This document shows positions 24,660 through 33,214 of a stretch of 55,365 nt of DNA, in pieces. The translations under genes and the position numbers were made by a program. The DNA is from Flammeovirgaceae bacterium UBA2371 (GTDB taxonomy: Bacteria > Bacteroidota > Bacteroidia > Cytophagales > Cyclobacteriaceae). The notes under the pieces were generated by a model, which was not told the origin of the DNA, searched no databases, and saw only the letters and a program-made list of their open reading frames with translations. The stretch lies in contig DDTF01000037.1 in NCBI GenBank assembly GCA_002345965.1, positions 115,495 to 170,859 on the forward strand, written 5' to 3'. The stretch's first letter is position 1, and each line of letters opens with the position of its first letter.

Positions 24660-25190
24660 CTAGTGTGTGAAGATAATTTGAGCGGCTGTTATCAGATTTG
24701 CAGCACTGTAATCCGCCTGTTCCGACTTTTCCTCAATCGCACCAATTTGAATGGTTCGCGTTCCCAGTAGACGTGCGGGTATTAAATCTCTTTCCCTATC
24801 GCCTATCATCCAGCTAGTAGTTGGATCGATGTTGTATCGGGCAATTCCTTTCTCAAAAAGCAGTGAACCAGGCTTGCGTCCCAACGATTCACTGATCGTG
24901 GGGTGATAGGGACTGAAATAAAAATGATCAATTAACCCCCCACATTGCTCTTGTAAATAGCGATGACACTTCTCCATGTCTTGCTGTGTGTAGATACCTT
25001 TTGAAATTCCAGCCTGATTGGTCACCACCAACAATAAAAATCCCGCGTCCTTCAATTGTTGTAATGCCAGCGGTACCCCTGCCATTATTTTGAAATGATC
25101 CAACTGATAGACGTAGTCAGGTCGGTCTTCATTCAACACGCCATCGCGATCCAAAAACACGCATTTACGCTTTAAAGGCAAAGAGGACAT
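24660..25190 (-). CDS. HAD-IIIA phosphatase, GmhB-like
   Basis: A 176-aa histidinol/heptose-bisphosphate phosphatase-like HAD hydrolase. Motif I is FLDRDGVLNED, motif II is VVTNQAGIS and motif IV is MIGDRERDL, all kept. GmhB removes the 7-phosphate from heptose-1,7-bisphosphate for lipopolysaccharide core synthesis. The zinc loop of classical GmhB (CxHxxxxCxCRKP) reads SPYHPTISESLGRKP here, so its cysteines are lost and the enzyme should be a zinc-free variant. Its 3' end meets that of the EF-G paralogue with eight bases between them. Confidence 0.82.
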   Translation of the reverse strand: MSSLPLKRKCVFLDRDGVLNEDRPDYVYQLDHFKIMAGVPLALQQLKDAGFLLLVVTNQAGISKGIYTQQDMEKCHRYLQEQCGGLIDHFYFSPYHPTISESLGRKPGSLLFEKGIARYNIDPTTSWMIGDRERDLIPARLLGTRTIQIGAIEEKSEQADYSAANLITAAQIIFTH

Positions 25191-25241
25191 AAACTTTAAT
25201 AATATAGGCCTGAAATTACCTCAAAGCATGCTTATGGCCAA

Positions 25242-25272
25242 TTGGCTGATCATAATGATTTCATTAGTTTTG
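25242..25272 (+). promoter_or_regulatory. Promoter of the DPM1-like glycosyltransferase gene
   Basis: TTG (25242-25244), a 20-base spacer and a perfect box TAGTTTTG (25265-25272) fit the Bacteroidota pattern TTG-N17-23-TAnnTTTG. Transcription would start near 25276, about 16 bases before the GTG start codon. Confidence 0.7.
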
Positions 25273-25291
25273 TCGCTTACCAAGGGTTTTT

Positions 25292-26059
25292 GTGAGCAAC
25301 GCCATTGTCATTATTCCTACCTACAACGAAAAGGAGAACATCGGTCTCATCATTGATGCAGTATTTAGTTTGCCAAAGGAATTTGACCTGCTCATTGTAG
25401 ATGACAACTCTCCTGATGGCACTGCCGACATCGTAAAGAACCTACAAGGCAACTTTAATCATCCCAAACAACGGCTCCACCTGATCCAGCGCAAAGGAAA
25501 ACTAGGTTTGGGCACAGCCTACATTACTGGATTTAAATACGCACTTGAAAAGGGTTACGAATATATACTGGAAATGGATGCCGATTTTTCGCATGACCCC
25601 AAAGACTTAGTCCATCTCTATCTGGCGTGTTCAGAAGGCAACAACGATATGGCTGTTGGCTCACGATACATAACCGGTGTTAACGTTGTGAACTGGCCTA
25701 TAGGTCGTGTACTACTCTCTTACTTTGCCAGCGCTTATGTGAGGCTGGTCACCAGAATGCCGATACGCGATGCCACTGCAGGATTCGTTTGCTACAAGCG
25801 AATAGTGCTTCAAACCATCCAACTGGACAAAATAAAATTCATCGGCTATGGCTTTCAGATTGAGATGAAGTTTCTTACCTGGAAGTATGGTTTCAAAATT
25901 ACAGAGGTGCCCATCATATTTACTGAACGAGTGAGAGGTCAGTCTAAATTATCGGTGGGCATATTCAAAGAAGCTTTCTTTGGTGTGATGCAGCTCACAA
26001 TTGGGAGTTGGTTCAAAAGCTACAAAAGAACTACTGCTCCATCAGAGGCAAAAGCCTAA
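25292..26059 (+). CDS. Polyprenol-phosphate mannosyltransferase-like GT2 glycosyltransferase (DPM1 family)
   Basis: A 255-aa GT2 enzyme similar to dolichol-phosphate mannose synthase. Visible are IIPTYNEKENI, the DDNSPDGTAD segment, the metal-binding EMDADFSHDP and the C-terminal VPIIFTERVRGQSKLS. It lacks a C-terminal pair of membrane helices, like the short DPM1 form. It should move mannose or a related sugar from a nucleotide donor to a polyprenyl phosphate at the inner membrane. The start is GTG (25292), supported by the promoter 20 bases upstream and by the conserved N-terminus. Its last four bases overlap the 3' end of the convergent permease gene. Confidence 0.9.
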   Translation: MSNAIVIIPTYNEKENIGLIIDAVFSLPKEFDLLIVDDNSPDGTADIVKNLQGNFNHPKQRLHLIQRKGKLGLGTAYITGFKYALEKGYEYILEMDADFSHDPKDLVHLYLACSEGNNDMAVGSRYITGVNVVNWPIGRVLLSYFASAYVRLVTRMPIRDATAGFVCYKRIVLQTIQLDKIKFIGYGFQIEMKFLTWKYGFKITEVPIIFTERVRGQSKLSVGIFKEAFFGVMQLTIGSWFKSYKRTTAPSEAKA

Positions 26060-27276
26060 TCAAAACGAATAGCTTTGATAGGACTAACTCGCGCTACAAT
26101 AGCAGTAGGCACCAACAGCACTAACGTAACCACAGCGAATACAAGTAAGTTTAGCCACAGCACCATGCTCCAGTCCCAACTGATAGGCACAAAACTCATA
26201 TAATAATCATGTGGATTAAGTTGGATCAAACGGAATTTGTACTGGATGTAACAAAATCCAAGGCCAATAACATTGCCATAAAGCAAACCTTTTGCAATAA
26301 GGTTAACACCGCTATAAATAAAAATTGATCGAATCAACCGGTTGTTGCCTCCCATGGCTTTTAGGAGACCTATCATTTGAGTACGCTCCATTACCAGAAT
26401 CAATACCACAGAAATCATATTCACACAAACTACTGTCAATATCACACCAAGTAAAATATTTACCTGACGACTGATCAGCCCCAACCATTCAAATACCTGC
26501 ACATACTTGTCGCTTACTTTTTCAATGTAAAGATCATAGTCCATATCTTCCCCAATAACCTCATAAGCCAAATCAACATCCTTTGGATCCTTCACAAATA
26601 CCTCCAGTCCACCCGCTACACTGTCGGCCCAGTCATTGAGTCTTGAAATCAGTCGAATGTCGCCTATAATTACTTTGCTGTCGTAATAATCCGATAGATT
26701 GGTTTCGTAAATACCAACCACTTTCAGCTTCCTAAATCTTGGTGGGTTTTGAAAAAAATGCACAACAATTTCATCATTTACTTTAGCTCTGATCTTGTTT
26801 GCAATTGTGCTGCTGATCACCACCTCAAAGGCATAGTTGGAATCCGGCAAATGGAGAAACTCCCCCTCTACCATGTTTTGCTTGAAGGCATCCAAATGAA
26901 AACTCTTTCCAATTCCCTTAAAAAAAATCCCCAACACCTCATCATCCGTCTTTATCAATCCTGCTTTATGACTGTACTCCTGCACATGGTCGATGAATCC
27001 GTATTTTTTATAATTGTTGTACAAATCAATATTGTAGAAGAAGGGCTGCTCTTCCATCGAATTGTTCATCGTAAATCGCGTCACCAGCAAGTGGGAGCTA
27101 AAGCTATATATCTTACTTTTAATGGTGGATTGAAAGCCTTCCATAATCAGAAAAGATACAATGGCAGCACTTAATCCTATAGCGATGCTTACAATTGCTA
27201 TTTTGTGAGTGATGGAAGAAAAGCCATCACGTTGTTCGCGGCTTATTCTTTTCGATATGAAATATCCAAGGTTCAA
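26056..27276 (-). CDS. FtsX/LolE-type ABC transporter permease
   Basis: A 406-aa permease with the MacB/FtsX layout: one helix near the N-terminus (about 25-46), a large periplasmic domain (about 50-265) and three C-terminal helices (about 275-300, 320-345, 368-395) ending RVSPIKAIRFD. In Bacteroidota such proteins are annotated as LolC/LolE-like permeases for lipoprotein release or as FtsX-like exporters. No ATPase gene is next to it. The start codon is TTG (27276); an in-frame stop lies immediately upstream and the next Met is about 45 codons in, within the first helix, so TTG is the only reasonable start. Confidence 0.87.
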   Translation of the reverse strand: MNLGYFISKRISREQRDGFSSITHKIAIVSIAIGLSAAIVSFLIMEGFQSTIKSKIYSFSSHLLVTRFTMNNSMEEQPFFYNIDLYNNYKKYGFIDHVQEYSHKAGLIKTDDEVLGIFFKGIGKSFHLDAFKQNMVEGEFLHLPDSNYAFEVVISSTIANKIRAKVNDEIVVHFFQNPPRFRKLKVVGIYETNLSDYYDSKVIIGDIRLISRLNDWADSVAGGLEVFVKDPKDVDLAYEVIGEDMDYDLYIEKVSDKYVQVFEWLGLISRQVNILLGVILTVVCVNMISVVLILVMERTQMIGLLKAMGGNNRLIRSIFIYSGVNLIAKGLLYGNVIGLGFCYIQYKFRLIQLNPHDYYMSFVPISWDWSMVLWLNLLVFAVVTLVLLVPTAIVARVSPIKAIRFD

Positions 27277-27286
27277 GTTTATGGCT

Positions 27287-27294
27287 TAATTTTG
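27287..27294 (+). promoter_or_regulatory. -7 box of the NamZ gene
   Basis: TAATTTTG is a perfect TAnnTTTG box. The predicted start at about 27298 gives a leader of 27 bases and supports the ATG at 27325. No -33 TTG at the right distance was found. Confidence 0.45.
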
Positions 27295-27324
27295 GCTGTA
27301 TACAACTGGCAAATTAATACTAAA

Positions 27325-28482
27325 ATGATAAGGATAATTGCGTTGTTTGTTTTTTTAATGTTGGGCTTTGCCTCGTGCGCACAGCGCACCGATAAAATCC
27401 AAATAGGCGCTGAACGCCTTGATCTGCTGCTTCCAAAGCTAAAGGACAAAAAAATCGCGTTACTTGTCAATCAGTCTTCTGTTGTTGGCAACACCCATTT
27501 AGTAGACACACTCCTGGCCCTGAACATCAACGTGGTGAAAATATTCAGCCCTGAACATGGCTTCAGAGGAAATGCCCCTGATGGCGAAATCATAAAGGAT
27601 GCAGTCGATGAAAAAACCGGATTGCCCATCGTTTCACTTTACGGTAGCGCAAAAAAACCTTCAGCACAAAGTCTGGAAGATATCGATATTGTCCTTTTCG
27701 ATATACAGGATGTAGGCGTGCGCTTCTTCACTTTCGTGAGTTCACTCTATCATCTCATGGAAGCTTGTGGAGAAAATAATAAAGCTGTTATGGTATTGGA
27801 CAGACCAAACCCACATGGAGGCTATGTGGATGGGCCAGTTTTAAAACCAGAATTCGAATCTTTTGTCGGATTTGGCGAAATCCCCATCGTGCATGGTATG
27901 ACCATAGGAGAAATGGCTAAATTGATTGTGGGGGAAAAATGGTTGAAGAACGGAGTGACTTGCCAATTGGAGGTGATCCCGATGAAGAATTATACGCATG
28001 CAAAACCTTACGTGCTTCCCATCAAACCATCCCCCAACTTACCCACACAAAATGCAGTGCTATGGTATCCATCGCTGTGTTTGTTTGAAGGAACGGTGAT
28101 CAGCGTGGGCAGAGGTACACTCACGCCTTTTGAAATAATTGGCAACCCGGAATTGAAAGATAACTACTCCTTTAGCTTTACCCCCGTGAGAATCGACAGC
28201 ATGTCAAAGTATCCACCGCACGAAAACAAAACATGCTACGGTCTGGATTTAAGAAATATAAAACCGGAACCAAAGATAACTTTAAAATACCTGATAGAAT
28301 TTTATAACAACTATCCCGACAAAGATAAATTCTTCATTCCCTATTTCGATAAGTTGGCTGGCAATGATGTGTTAAAAGAACAGATAAAAAGCGGGATGAA
28401 TGAAGAAGAAATTAAACTTACCTGGCAACCTGAATTAAATACTTTTAAAAAGAAAAGATCAAAGTACCTCTTGTACAACTGA
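27325..28482 (+). CDS. namZ: Exo-beta-N-acetylmuramidase NamZ family (DUF1343) lipoprotein
   Basis: A 385-aa exported protein with lipobox FASC (signal MIRIIALFVFLMLGFASC). The DUF1343 core is evident: FSPEHGFRGNAPDGE, LYGSAKKPS, DIQDVGVRFFTFVSS, VLDRPNPHGG and YPSLCLFEGTVISVGRGT. The characterised members cleave terminal N-acetylmuramic acid from peptidoglycan fragments, so a role in wall recycling at the outer membrane or periplasm is expected. Translation from 27205 is rejected because the extra 40 residues overlap the divergent permease gene and precede the promoter box. Confidence 0.92.
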   Translation: MIRIIALFVFLMLGFASCAQRTDKIQIGAERLDLLLPKLKDKKIALLVNQSSVVGNTHLVDTLLALNINVVKIFSPEHGFRGNAPDGEIIKDAVDEKTGLPIVSLYGSAKKPSAQSLEDIDIVLFDIQDVGVRFFTFVSSLYHLMEACGENNKAVMVLDRPNPHGGYVDGPVLKPEFESFVGFGEIPIVHGMTIGEMAKLIVGEKWLKNGVTCQLEVIPMKNYTHAKPYVLPIKPSPNLPTQNAVLWYPSLCLFEGTVISVGRGTLTPFEIIGNPELKDNYSFSFTPVRIDSMSKYPPHENKTCYGLDLRNIKPEPKITLKYLIEFYNNYPDKDKFFIPYFDKLAGNDVLKEQIKSGMNEEEIKLTWQPELNTFKKKRSKYLLYN

Positions 28483-28500
28483 TCTTAATAAAAACCAGAG

Positions 28501-29136
28501 ATGACGAAAGCTGAGAAAGTAAAAGACATACTTGCCATCCTTAATAAGTTATACCCCAATCCTGAAGTTCCGCTCAAGCACAAAGATGCCTACACCTTGT
28601 TGATTTCGGTTTTACTGTCAGCGCAATGTACAGATGAGCGCGTCAATAAAACCACGCCATACCTGTTCAAGCAAGCTGACAACCCTTACGATATGATGAA
28701 ACTTTCGGTAGAAGAAATCCGTGAGATCATCAAACCTTGCGGGTTATCCCCTATGAAATCCAAAGGCATAGCTGGGCTCTCCAAAATATTAGTGGAGAAG
28801 TATGATGGTCAGGTGCCTGACAGCTTTGAGGCGCTGGAAGAATTACCAGCTGTAGGTCACAAAACCGCTTCGGTAGTTATGACACAATGGTTTGGTAAAC
28901 CTGCGTTTCCTGTCGACACGCACATTCATCGGCTGGCTCATCGTTGGGGACTATCAAGTGGAAAAAATGTGGAACAAACTGAAAAAGACCTTAAAAGACT
29001 AATCCCCGAAGCGCAATGGAACAAAGCACATTTACAAATAATTTATTTTGGGAGAGAATATTGTCCTGCACGAGGTCACCAATGGAAAACATGTCCCATT
29101 TGTAGTAAGTATATGTCCAAAAAATTGAGAGACTAA
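28501..29136 (+). CDS. nth: Endonuclease III
   Basis: A 211-aa DNA glycosylase/AP lyase for oxidised pyrimidines. It has the helix-hairpin-helix LEELPAVGHKTASVV with the catalytic Lys, the catalytic Asp in FPVDTHIHRLAHR, and the C-terminal [4Fe-4S] loop with Cys in CPARGHQWKTCPICS. Length and order are normal. It follows namZ by 18 bases and is probably co-transcribed with it. Confidence 0.96.
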   Translation: MTKAEKVKDILAILNKLYPNPEVPLKHKDAYTLLISVLLSAQCTDERVNKTTPYLFKQADNPYDMMKLSVEEIREIIKPCGLSPMKSKGIAGLSKILVEKYDGQVPDSFEALEELPAVGHKTASVVMTQWFGKPAFPVDTHIHRLAHRWGLSSGKNVEQTEKDLKRLIPEAQWNKAHLQIIYFGREYCPARGHQWKTCPICSKYMSKKLRD

Positions 29137-29145
29137 CAAAATAAT

Positions 29146-29175
29146 TTGTCTTATAGCCAAAAGCGGGGATCTTTG
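29146..29175 (+). promoter_or_regulatory. Promoter of fmt
   Basis: TTG (29146-29148), a 19-base spacer and GATCTTTG (29168-29175), one mismatch to TAnnTTTG. It would start transcription at about 29179, 19 bases before the GTG of fmt. Confidence 0.5.
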
Positions 29176-29197
29176 TAAATCCTCATTTAATAGTTAC

Positions 29198-30112
29198 GTG
29201 AATAACCTCCGGATCATTTTCATGGGCACACCAGAATTTGCTGTACCCAGCCTTCAAGCACTCATCGATCACCAATACAATGTGGTTGCGGTAATTACTG
29301 CTCCAGACAAACCCCAGGGGCGCGGACAAAAACTTACACCCTCACCTGTAAAAGAATGTGCGCTCAAGTACGAGGTACCGGTACTTCAGCCTGCCAATCT
29401 CAAGGACCCGGATTTTATTTCAGAACTAAAAAGTTATAATGCCAATCTTCAGGTGGTAGTAGCTTTTCGCATGCTCCCCGAAGTAGTGTGGTCAATGCCA
29501 GCACTGGGTACCTTCAACCTGCATGCTTCTTTATTGCCACAATATCGTGGCGCAGCACCCATCAACTGGGCCATCATCAATGGAGAAAAAGAAACGGGAG
29601 TCACCACCTTCTTTCTCAAACATGAAATTGATACTGGCAGTATTATCTTTCAGGAAAAGGAAACCATTCACGACAATGATAATGCTGGCTCGCTGTACGA
29701 AAGATTGATGAACAAGGGCGCGACACTGGTGCTAAAAACGGTGCAAAGTATAGAAAAGGGAGATTATCCCTCCATCCCTCAACAGGAACAAATTGAAATC
29801 AAGCACGCGCCCAAAATATTCAAAGAAACATGCGAGATCAACTGGAACCAAAACTCACAACAAATCATCAATTTCATTCGCGGCTTAAGTCCTTACCCTG
29901 CAGCGTGGACAAAAATTAATAATAAAACCTTTAAGGTTTTTCAAGCATCGATAGCGCCCTCCACCAGCCAATCTGTGGAACCCATCCTCACTGATCAGAA
30001 AAACTATTTGTATTTTAAATCAAAGGATGGAGGGGTAAGCGTTGACGAGCTGCAGCCTGAAGGAAAAAAGAGAATGAATATCGCTGACTTTTTTAGAGGC
30101 AATCAAATTTAA
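29198..30112 (+). CDS. fmt: Methionyl-tRNA formyltransferase
   Basis: A 304-aa enzyme that formylates initiator Met-tRNA. The N-terminus IIFMGTPEFAVPSL, the folate-site motif SLLPQYRGAAPINWAI and the C-terminal OB-fold domain (from about 205) are typical. The start is a GTG at 29198, 19 bases after the predicted transcription start. The folate enzyme DHFR follows after one base, a sensible pairing since Fmt uses formyl-tetrahydrofolate. Confidence 0.96.
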   Translation: MNNLRIIFMGTPEFAVPSLQALIDHQYNVVAVITAPDKPQGRGQKLTPSPVKECALKYEVPVLQPANLKDPDFISELKSYNANLQVVVAFRMLPEVVWSMPALGTFNLHASLLPQYRGAAPINWAIINGEKETGVTTFFLKHEIDTGSIIFQEKETIHDNDNAGSLYERLMNKGATLVLKTVQSIEKGDYPSIPQQEQIEIKHAPKIFKETCEINWNQNSQQIINFIRGLSPYPAAWTKINNKTFKVFQASIAPSTSQSVEPILTDQKNYLYFKSKDGGVSVDELQPEGKKRMNIADFFRGNQI

Positions 30113-30113
30113 C

Positions 30114-30620
30114 ATGAAGATATCCATTATAGCGGCTGTTACACAGAATAGAGTAATAGGAAAAGACAATGACCTTCCATGGCGGCTACCCGATGATATG
30201 AAATATTTTATGAATACTACTTCAGGTCATCATGTGATCATGGGTAGAAAAAATTATGAATCCCTTCCCGATAAATTTAAGCCACTACCCAAAAGAACCA
30301 ATATTGTGGTTACCCGGCAGCCCGATTTCAAAGCACCAGGATGCACCATTGTAAATTCAATAGAAAGCGGAATTGAAATAGCGAGGAAAAACAATGAAAC
30401 TGAAGTCTTTGTAATCGGTGGTGCCCAAATTTATGAACAGGCCCTCCCTATGGCTGACTTTCTTTACCTCACAGAAATCAAAGCTGAAATTGAAGGTGAT
30501 ACCTACTTCCCTAAAGTAGATACAAAAAATTGGACAGAGATTTCAAGAAAGCATCACAAGGCAGACGAAAGACACTTCTTCGCCTTTGATTTTGTGATAT
30601 ACCAAAGGAAGAATAGTTAG
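30114..30620 (+). CDS. folA: Dihydrofolate reductase
   Basis: A 168-aa DHFR. It has the N-terminal ISIIAAVTQNRVIG, the active-site segment DLPWRLPDDMKYF with Asp in place of the E. coli acid, and the NADPH-binding IMGRKNYESLP and VIGGAQIYEQAL. It begins one base after fmt, so the two are almost certainly co-transcribed. Confidence 0.96.
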   Translation: MKISIIAAVTQNRVIGKDNDLPWRLPDDMKYFMNTTSGHHVIMGRKNYESLPDKFKPLPKRTNIVVTRQPDFKAPGCTIVNSIESGIEIARKNNETEVFVIGGAQIYEQALPMADFLYLTEIKAEIEGDTYFPKVDTKNWTEISRKHHKADERHFFAFDFVIYQRKNS

Positions 30621-30651
30621 CTTTATATAATTTGTAACAAACCCCCGCATT

Positions 30652-31029
30652 ATGGAAAGCCACAAAAAGGTACTGGGCATCCTGTACGTTGTTTCAGGTT
30701 CCCTTCAAATGGTCATTCTATTTGGATTGTCAATGTTCGTGTCAACCATATTGGCGCTGATCGCTCAGAATGTAGAACCAGATGAAGTGATCATCCTCGA
30801 ATTAGTGACCAAAATAATTCAATTTCTTCCTGCTACCATCGTGATCTTTTTCTCGTTACCAACGATCATTGCGGGCATAGGAATATTATACAAGCAGAAG
30901 TGGGCAATGATTCTTGCACTGATCATGGGCTGTTTCAAATTGTTCTCCTTTCCGATTGGTACTGCTTTAGGAGTTTATACCATTTGGGTATACGCAGAAG
31001 ACAGCAAACATAATAAGGAGGCAGCTTAA
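30652..31029 (+). CDS. Small integral membrane protein of unknown function
   Basis: A 125-aa protein with three to four hydrophobic helices (about 8-38, 52-75, 84-112). The motif QKWAMILALIMGCFKLFSFPIGTALGVYTIWVY is common in small Bacteroidota membrane proteins with no known role. It follows folA by 31 bases and its TAA directly abuts the ATG of the next gene, so it is part of the operon. Confidence 0.75.
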   Translation: MESHKKVLGILYVVSGSLQMVILFGLSMFVSTILALIAQNVEPDEVIILELVTKIIQFLPATIVIFFSLPTIIAGIGILYKQKWAMILALIMGCFKLFSFPIGTALGVYTIWVYAEDSKHNKEAA

Positions 31030-31830
31030 ATGAGATCGTTAAAAAACAGAGTCGTTTGGGTAACAGGCGCCAGTTCAGGCATTGGCGAAGCACTTACCTA
31101 TGAACTTGCAAAAAGTGGCGCGCGAATCATCATTTCAGCTAGAAGAAAGGAAGAACTGGAAAAGGTGAAGGGAAATTGTGATGCAGCATCACAACCCAAC
31201 ATCCGCATTCTGCCTTTGGATCTTGCAGCAGCCAATACCTTAAAATTGAGTGTGCAGGCAGCCATGCAAACTTTTGGCCACATAGATATTTTAATCAACA
31301 ATGGTGGGGTGAGCCAAAGAAGTCTGGCCCTGGATACCTCTCTAGAAGTAGATCGAAAAATAATGGAGGTGAATTATTTTGGCACCATTGCCTTAACCAA
31401 ATACCTTCTACCTTATATGATCAATCAAAAAGGAGGACATATTGCAGTGGTCACAAGTCTCACTGGAAAATTTGGAACTCCTTACCGATCCGGATATGCA
31501 GCAGCTAAACATGCCCTTCACGGTTTCTTTGAATCCTTAAGGGCTGAGTTGTGGAAACAGAATATCAAAGTAACCATCCTGGCTCCTGGTTTTATACAAA
31601 CAACAGTTTCTGTTTCTGCTCTTACCGGTGATGGCACTCCATTAAATAAAATGGATGATGCTCAGAACAATGGAATGCCTGTAAAAAAATGTGCTAAGCA
31701 AATTATTAAGGCAATAGTCAATCAAAAAGAGGAAGTATACATTGGTGGCAAGGAAACGCTCGGAGTGCACTTCAAACGTTTTTTCCCCGGACTATTTTCT
31801 AAAATGATTCGAAAAGCAAAGGTGAGGTAG
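31030..31830 (+). CDS. Short-chain dehydrogenase/reductase (DHRS7B-like)
   Basis: A 266-aa SDR oxidoreductase. The cofactor motif is TGASSGIGEAL, the NNGG motif lies at INNGGVSQRS, and the catalytic Ser-Tyr-Lys set is in VVTSLTGKFGTPYRSGYAAAKHAL. The C-terminus is basic. It resembles the DHRS7/DHRS7B group, for which the bacterial substrates are unknown. The start codon abuts the stop of the preceding membrane protein gene. Confidence 0.9.
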   Translation: MRSLKNRVVWVTGASSGIGEALTYELAKSGARIIISARRKEELEKVKGNCDAASQPNIRILPLDLAAANTLKLSVQAAMQTFGHIDILINNGGVSQRSLALDTSLEVDRKIMEVNYFGTIALTKYLLPYMINQKGGHIAVVTSLTGKFGTPYRSGYAAAKHALHGFFESLRAELWKQNIKVTILAPGFIQTTVSVSALTGDGTPLNKMDDAQNNGMPVKKCAKQIIKAIVNQKEEVYIGGKETLGVHFKRFFPGLFSKMIRKAKVR

Positions 31831-31869
31831 GTATGCCTATTGCTATCTAATATAATTCAATTACCCACA

Positions 31870-32625
31870 ATGTCGCCATGGCTTGAGTATCCTATTTATG
31901 TTGTCGTAGGGATGTTCACCGGCTTCCTCAATACGGTAGCGGGAGGTGGCTCACTCATCTCAATGCCTATCCTGATTTTTATGGGACTGCCCGGTACCGT
32001 AGCCAATGGAACCAACAGGGTAGCTATACTGGCTCAAAACTTCTTTGCAGTGGGCGGATTTCACAGCAAAGGCATTAAGCTTCCTTTTCCTTATACCTAC
32101 TATTTGTCCGTTGTTTCTCTTCTGGGTGGATTGATAGGCGCATGGCTGGCTACGGACATATCCGATGCGGTGTTCAACAGAATTCTAGCCATCGTAATGG
32201 TGGCAGTAGTGCTCTCTATCGTCTTCAATCCCAAAACTTCAAAAAACGCGGGCGTAGAAAACATGACTCCCGCCAGGCAAATCTTAGGTACTGTTCTGTT
32301 TTTCTTTCTAGGAATATATGGAGGATTCCTCCAGGCAGGCATTGGTTTTTTAGTCATTGCATTACTAACCCATGTCAACAATTTCAACCTGATCAAAATC
32401 AATTACATCAAGGTATTTGCCGCCATACTCTATACTGGAGCAGCGGTAATCATCTTTGCGATAGGCGACAAAATCATTTGGTCCATCGGGTTTGCCCTGG
32501 CTCTCGGCCAGGCCATGGGAGGCTGGTATGCCAGCAGGTGGTCAGTGTCTGCCGGAGAAAAATGGATCAAGCGAATCCTTGTTGTTTCGGTCATCGCAAT
32601 GGCCATCAAACTTTGGTTCTTTTAA
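31870..32625 (+). CDS. TSUP family (TauE/SafE) membrane transporter
   Basis: A 251-aa integral membrane protein with about eight helices and the family signatures GFLNTVAGGGSLISMP and the repeat counterpart GIYGGFLQAGIGFL. TSUP proteins export or import sulfur-containing anions such as sulfite or sulfoacetate; the substrate is not evident. The ATG at 31870 is chosen over the TTG at 31840 since the former begins just before the first helix. It follows the SDR gene by 39 bases. Confidence 0.9.
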   Translation: MSPWLEYPIYVVVGMFTGFLNTVAGGGSLISMPILIFMGLPGTVANGTNRVAILAQNFFAVGGFHSKGIKLPFPYTYYLSVVSLLGGLIGAWLATDISDAVFNRILAIVMVAVVLSIVFNPKTSKNAGVENMTPARQILGTVLFFFLGIYGGFLQAGIGFLVIALLTHVNNFNLIKINYIKVFAAILYTGAAVIIFAIGDKIIWSIGFALALGQAMGGWYASRWSVSAGEKWIKRILVVSVIAMAIKLWFF

Positions 32626-32659
32626 CCCTCGGCAATCAAAAGAAATTATTAGCCAACTA

Positions 32660-33178
32660 TCATTCTTTTGGTATCACCTCCATCGTCCAGTAGGTGAATC
32701 TTTTGGCCGAATTTCTATCAAGTGTCCGAACACCAAGAAAGATCAATGTACCACCGCCTACTATACTAAGAACATTACCTGCTGTTTCTAATCCCTTATT
32801 CTCTTCAATCAGTTGACAGTTCTGGCAATAGGGGTCAGGGTCATCAGGAGTGACTCCAGCATTCATTAAAGCAATACCGGCACTTAGAAAAAAGAATCCG
32901 CCAAACATGGTCCCATTTTTCCTTTTTCCTATAGCCTTGATATCTGAGATGGCAATGGTAGTATCCCCCACTACAATTCGTTCAGTTGAAATCTGCTTAA
33001 GGGTATTGGTGTAACTTTTTGATCCCTGTTTAATGATACACCTCACCCTCATTCCCTCTTCAATCACCTGGGATTTTTTAGAATTGTTGTTGCTGGTTAG
33101 CTTAATGGCATATTGTGCCTGTGTGGTTACAAAACCAACCGTTAAAAGTATTGCAGATAGTAAAAGTTTTACTTGCAT
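32660..33178 (-). CDS. Exported or membrane protein of unknown function
   Basis: A 172-aa protein with a signal peptide (MQVKLLLSAILLTVGFVTTQAQ). The mature part begins with a small beta domain containing GMRVRCIIKQGSKSYTNTLKQIS and the segment GDTTIAISDIKAIG, a pattern that resembles RNA-chaperone-like folds in sequence only. It then has two glycine-rich hydrophobic segments (TMFGGFFFLSAGIALMNAG and VLSIVGGGTLIFLG), which could be membrane helices, with CQNCQ between them. This layout occurs in many Bacteroidota proteins of unknown role. The ATG at 33178 is preferred to 33193. No operon partner is clear. Confidence 0.6.
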   Translation of the reverse strand: MQVKLLLSAILLTVGFVTTQAQYAIKLTSNNNSKKSQVIEEGMRVRCIIKQGSKSYTNTLKQISTERIVVGDTTIAISDIKAIGKRKNGTMFGGFFFLSAGIALMNAGVTPDDPDPYCQNCQLIEENKGLETAGNVLSIVGGGTLIFLGVRTLDRNSAKRFTYWTMEVIPKE

Positions 33179-33196
33179 ACGATCACTCCTCACTAC

Positions 33197-33214
33197 TTAC
33201 TACTACTACTACTA
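33197..33214 (-). repeat. Run of six in-frame stop codons at the end of paaN
   Basis: On the minus strand the paaN reading frame ends GCG followed by five TAG and one TAA, all in frame, made by a (CTA)5 trinucleotide repeat on the plus strand (33200-33214) plus TTA. Confidence 0.95.

Noticed and set aside
26749..27174. A 141-codon plus-strand frame inside the FtsX-type permease gene
   Set aside because: The permease reading on the other strand has the correct helix layout and C-terminal motif; the plus-strand product has no domain.
32142..32693. A 183-codon open frame on the plus strand inside the TSUP transporter gene
   Set aside because: It lies within a complete membrane transporter gene with clear family motifs; its product is Arg/Ser/His-rich without any domain and has the look of an out-of-frame translation.
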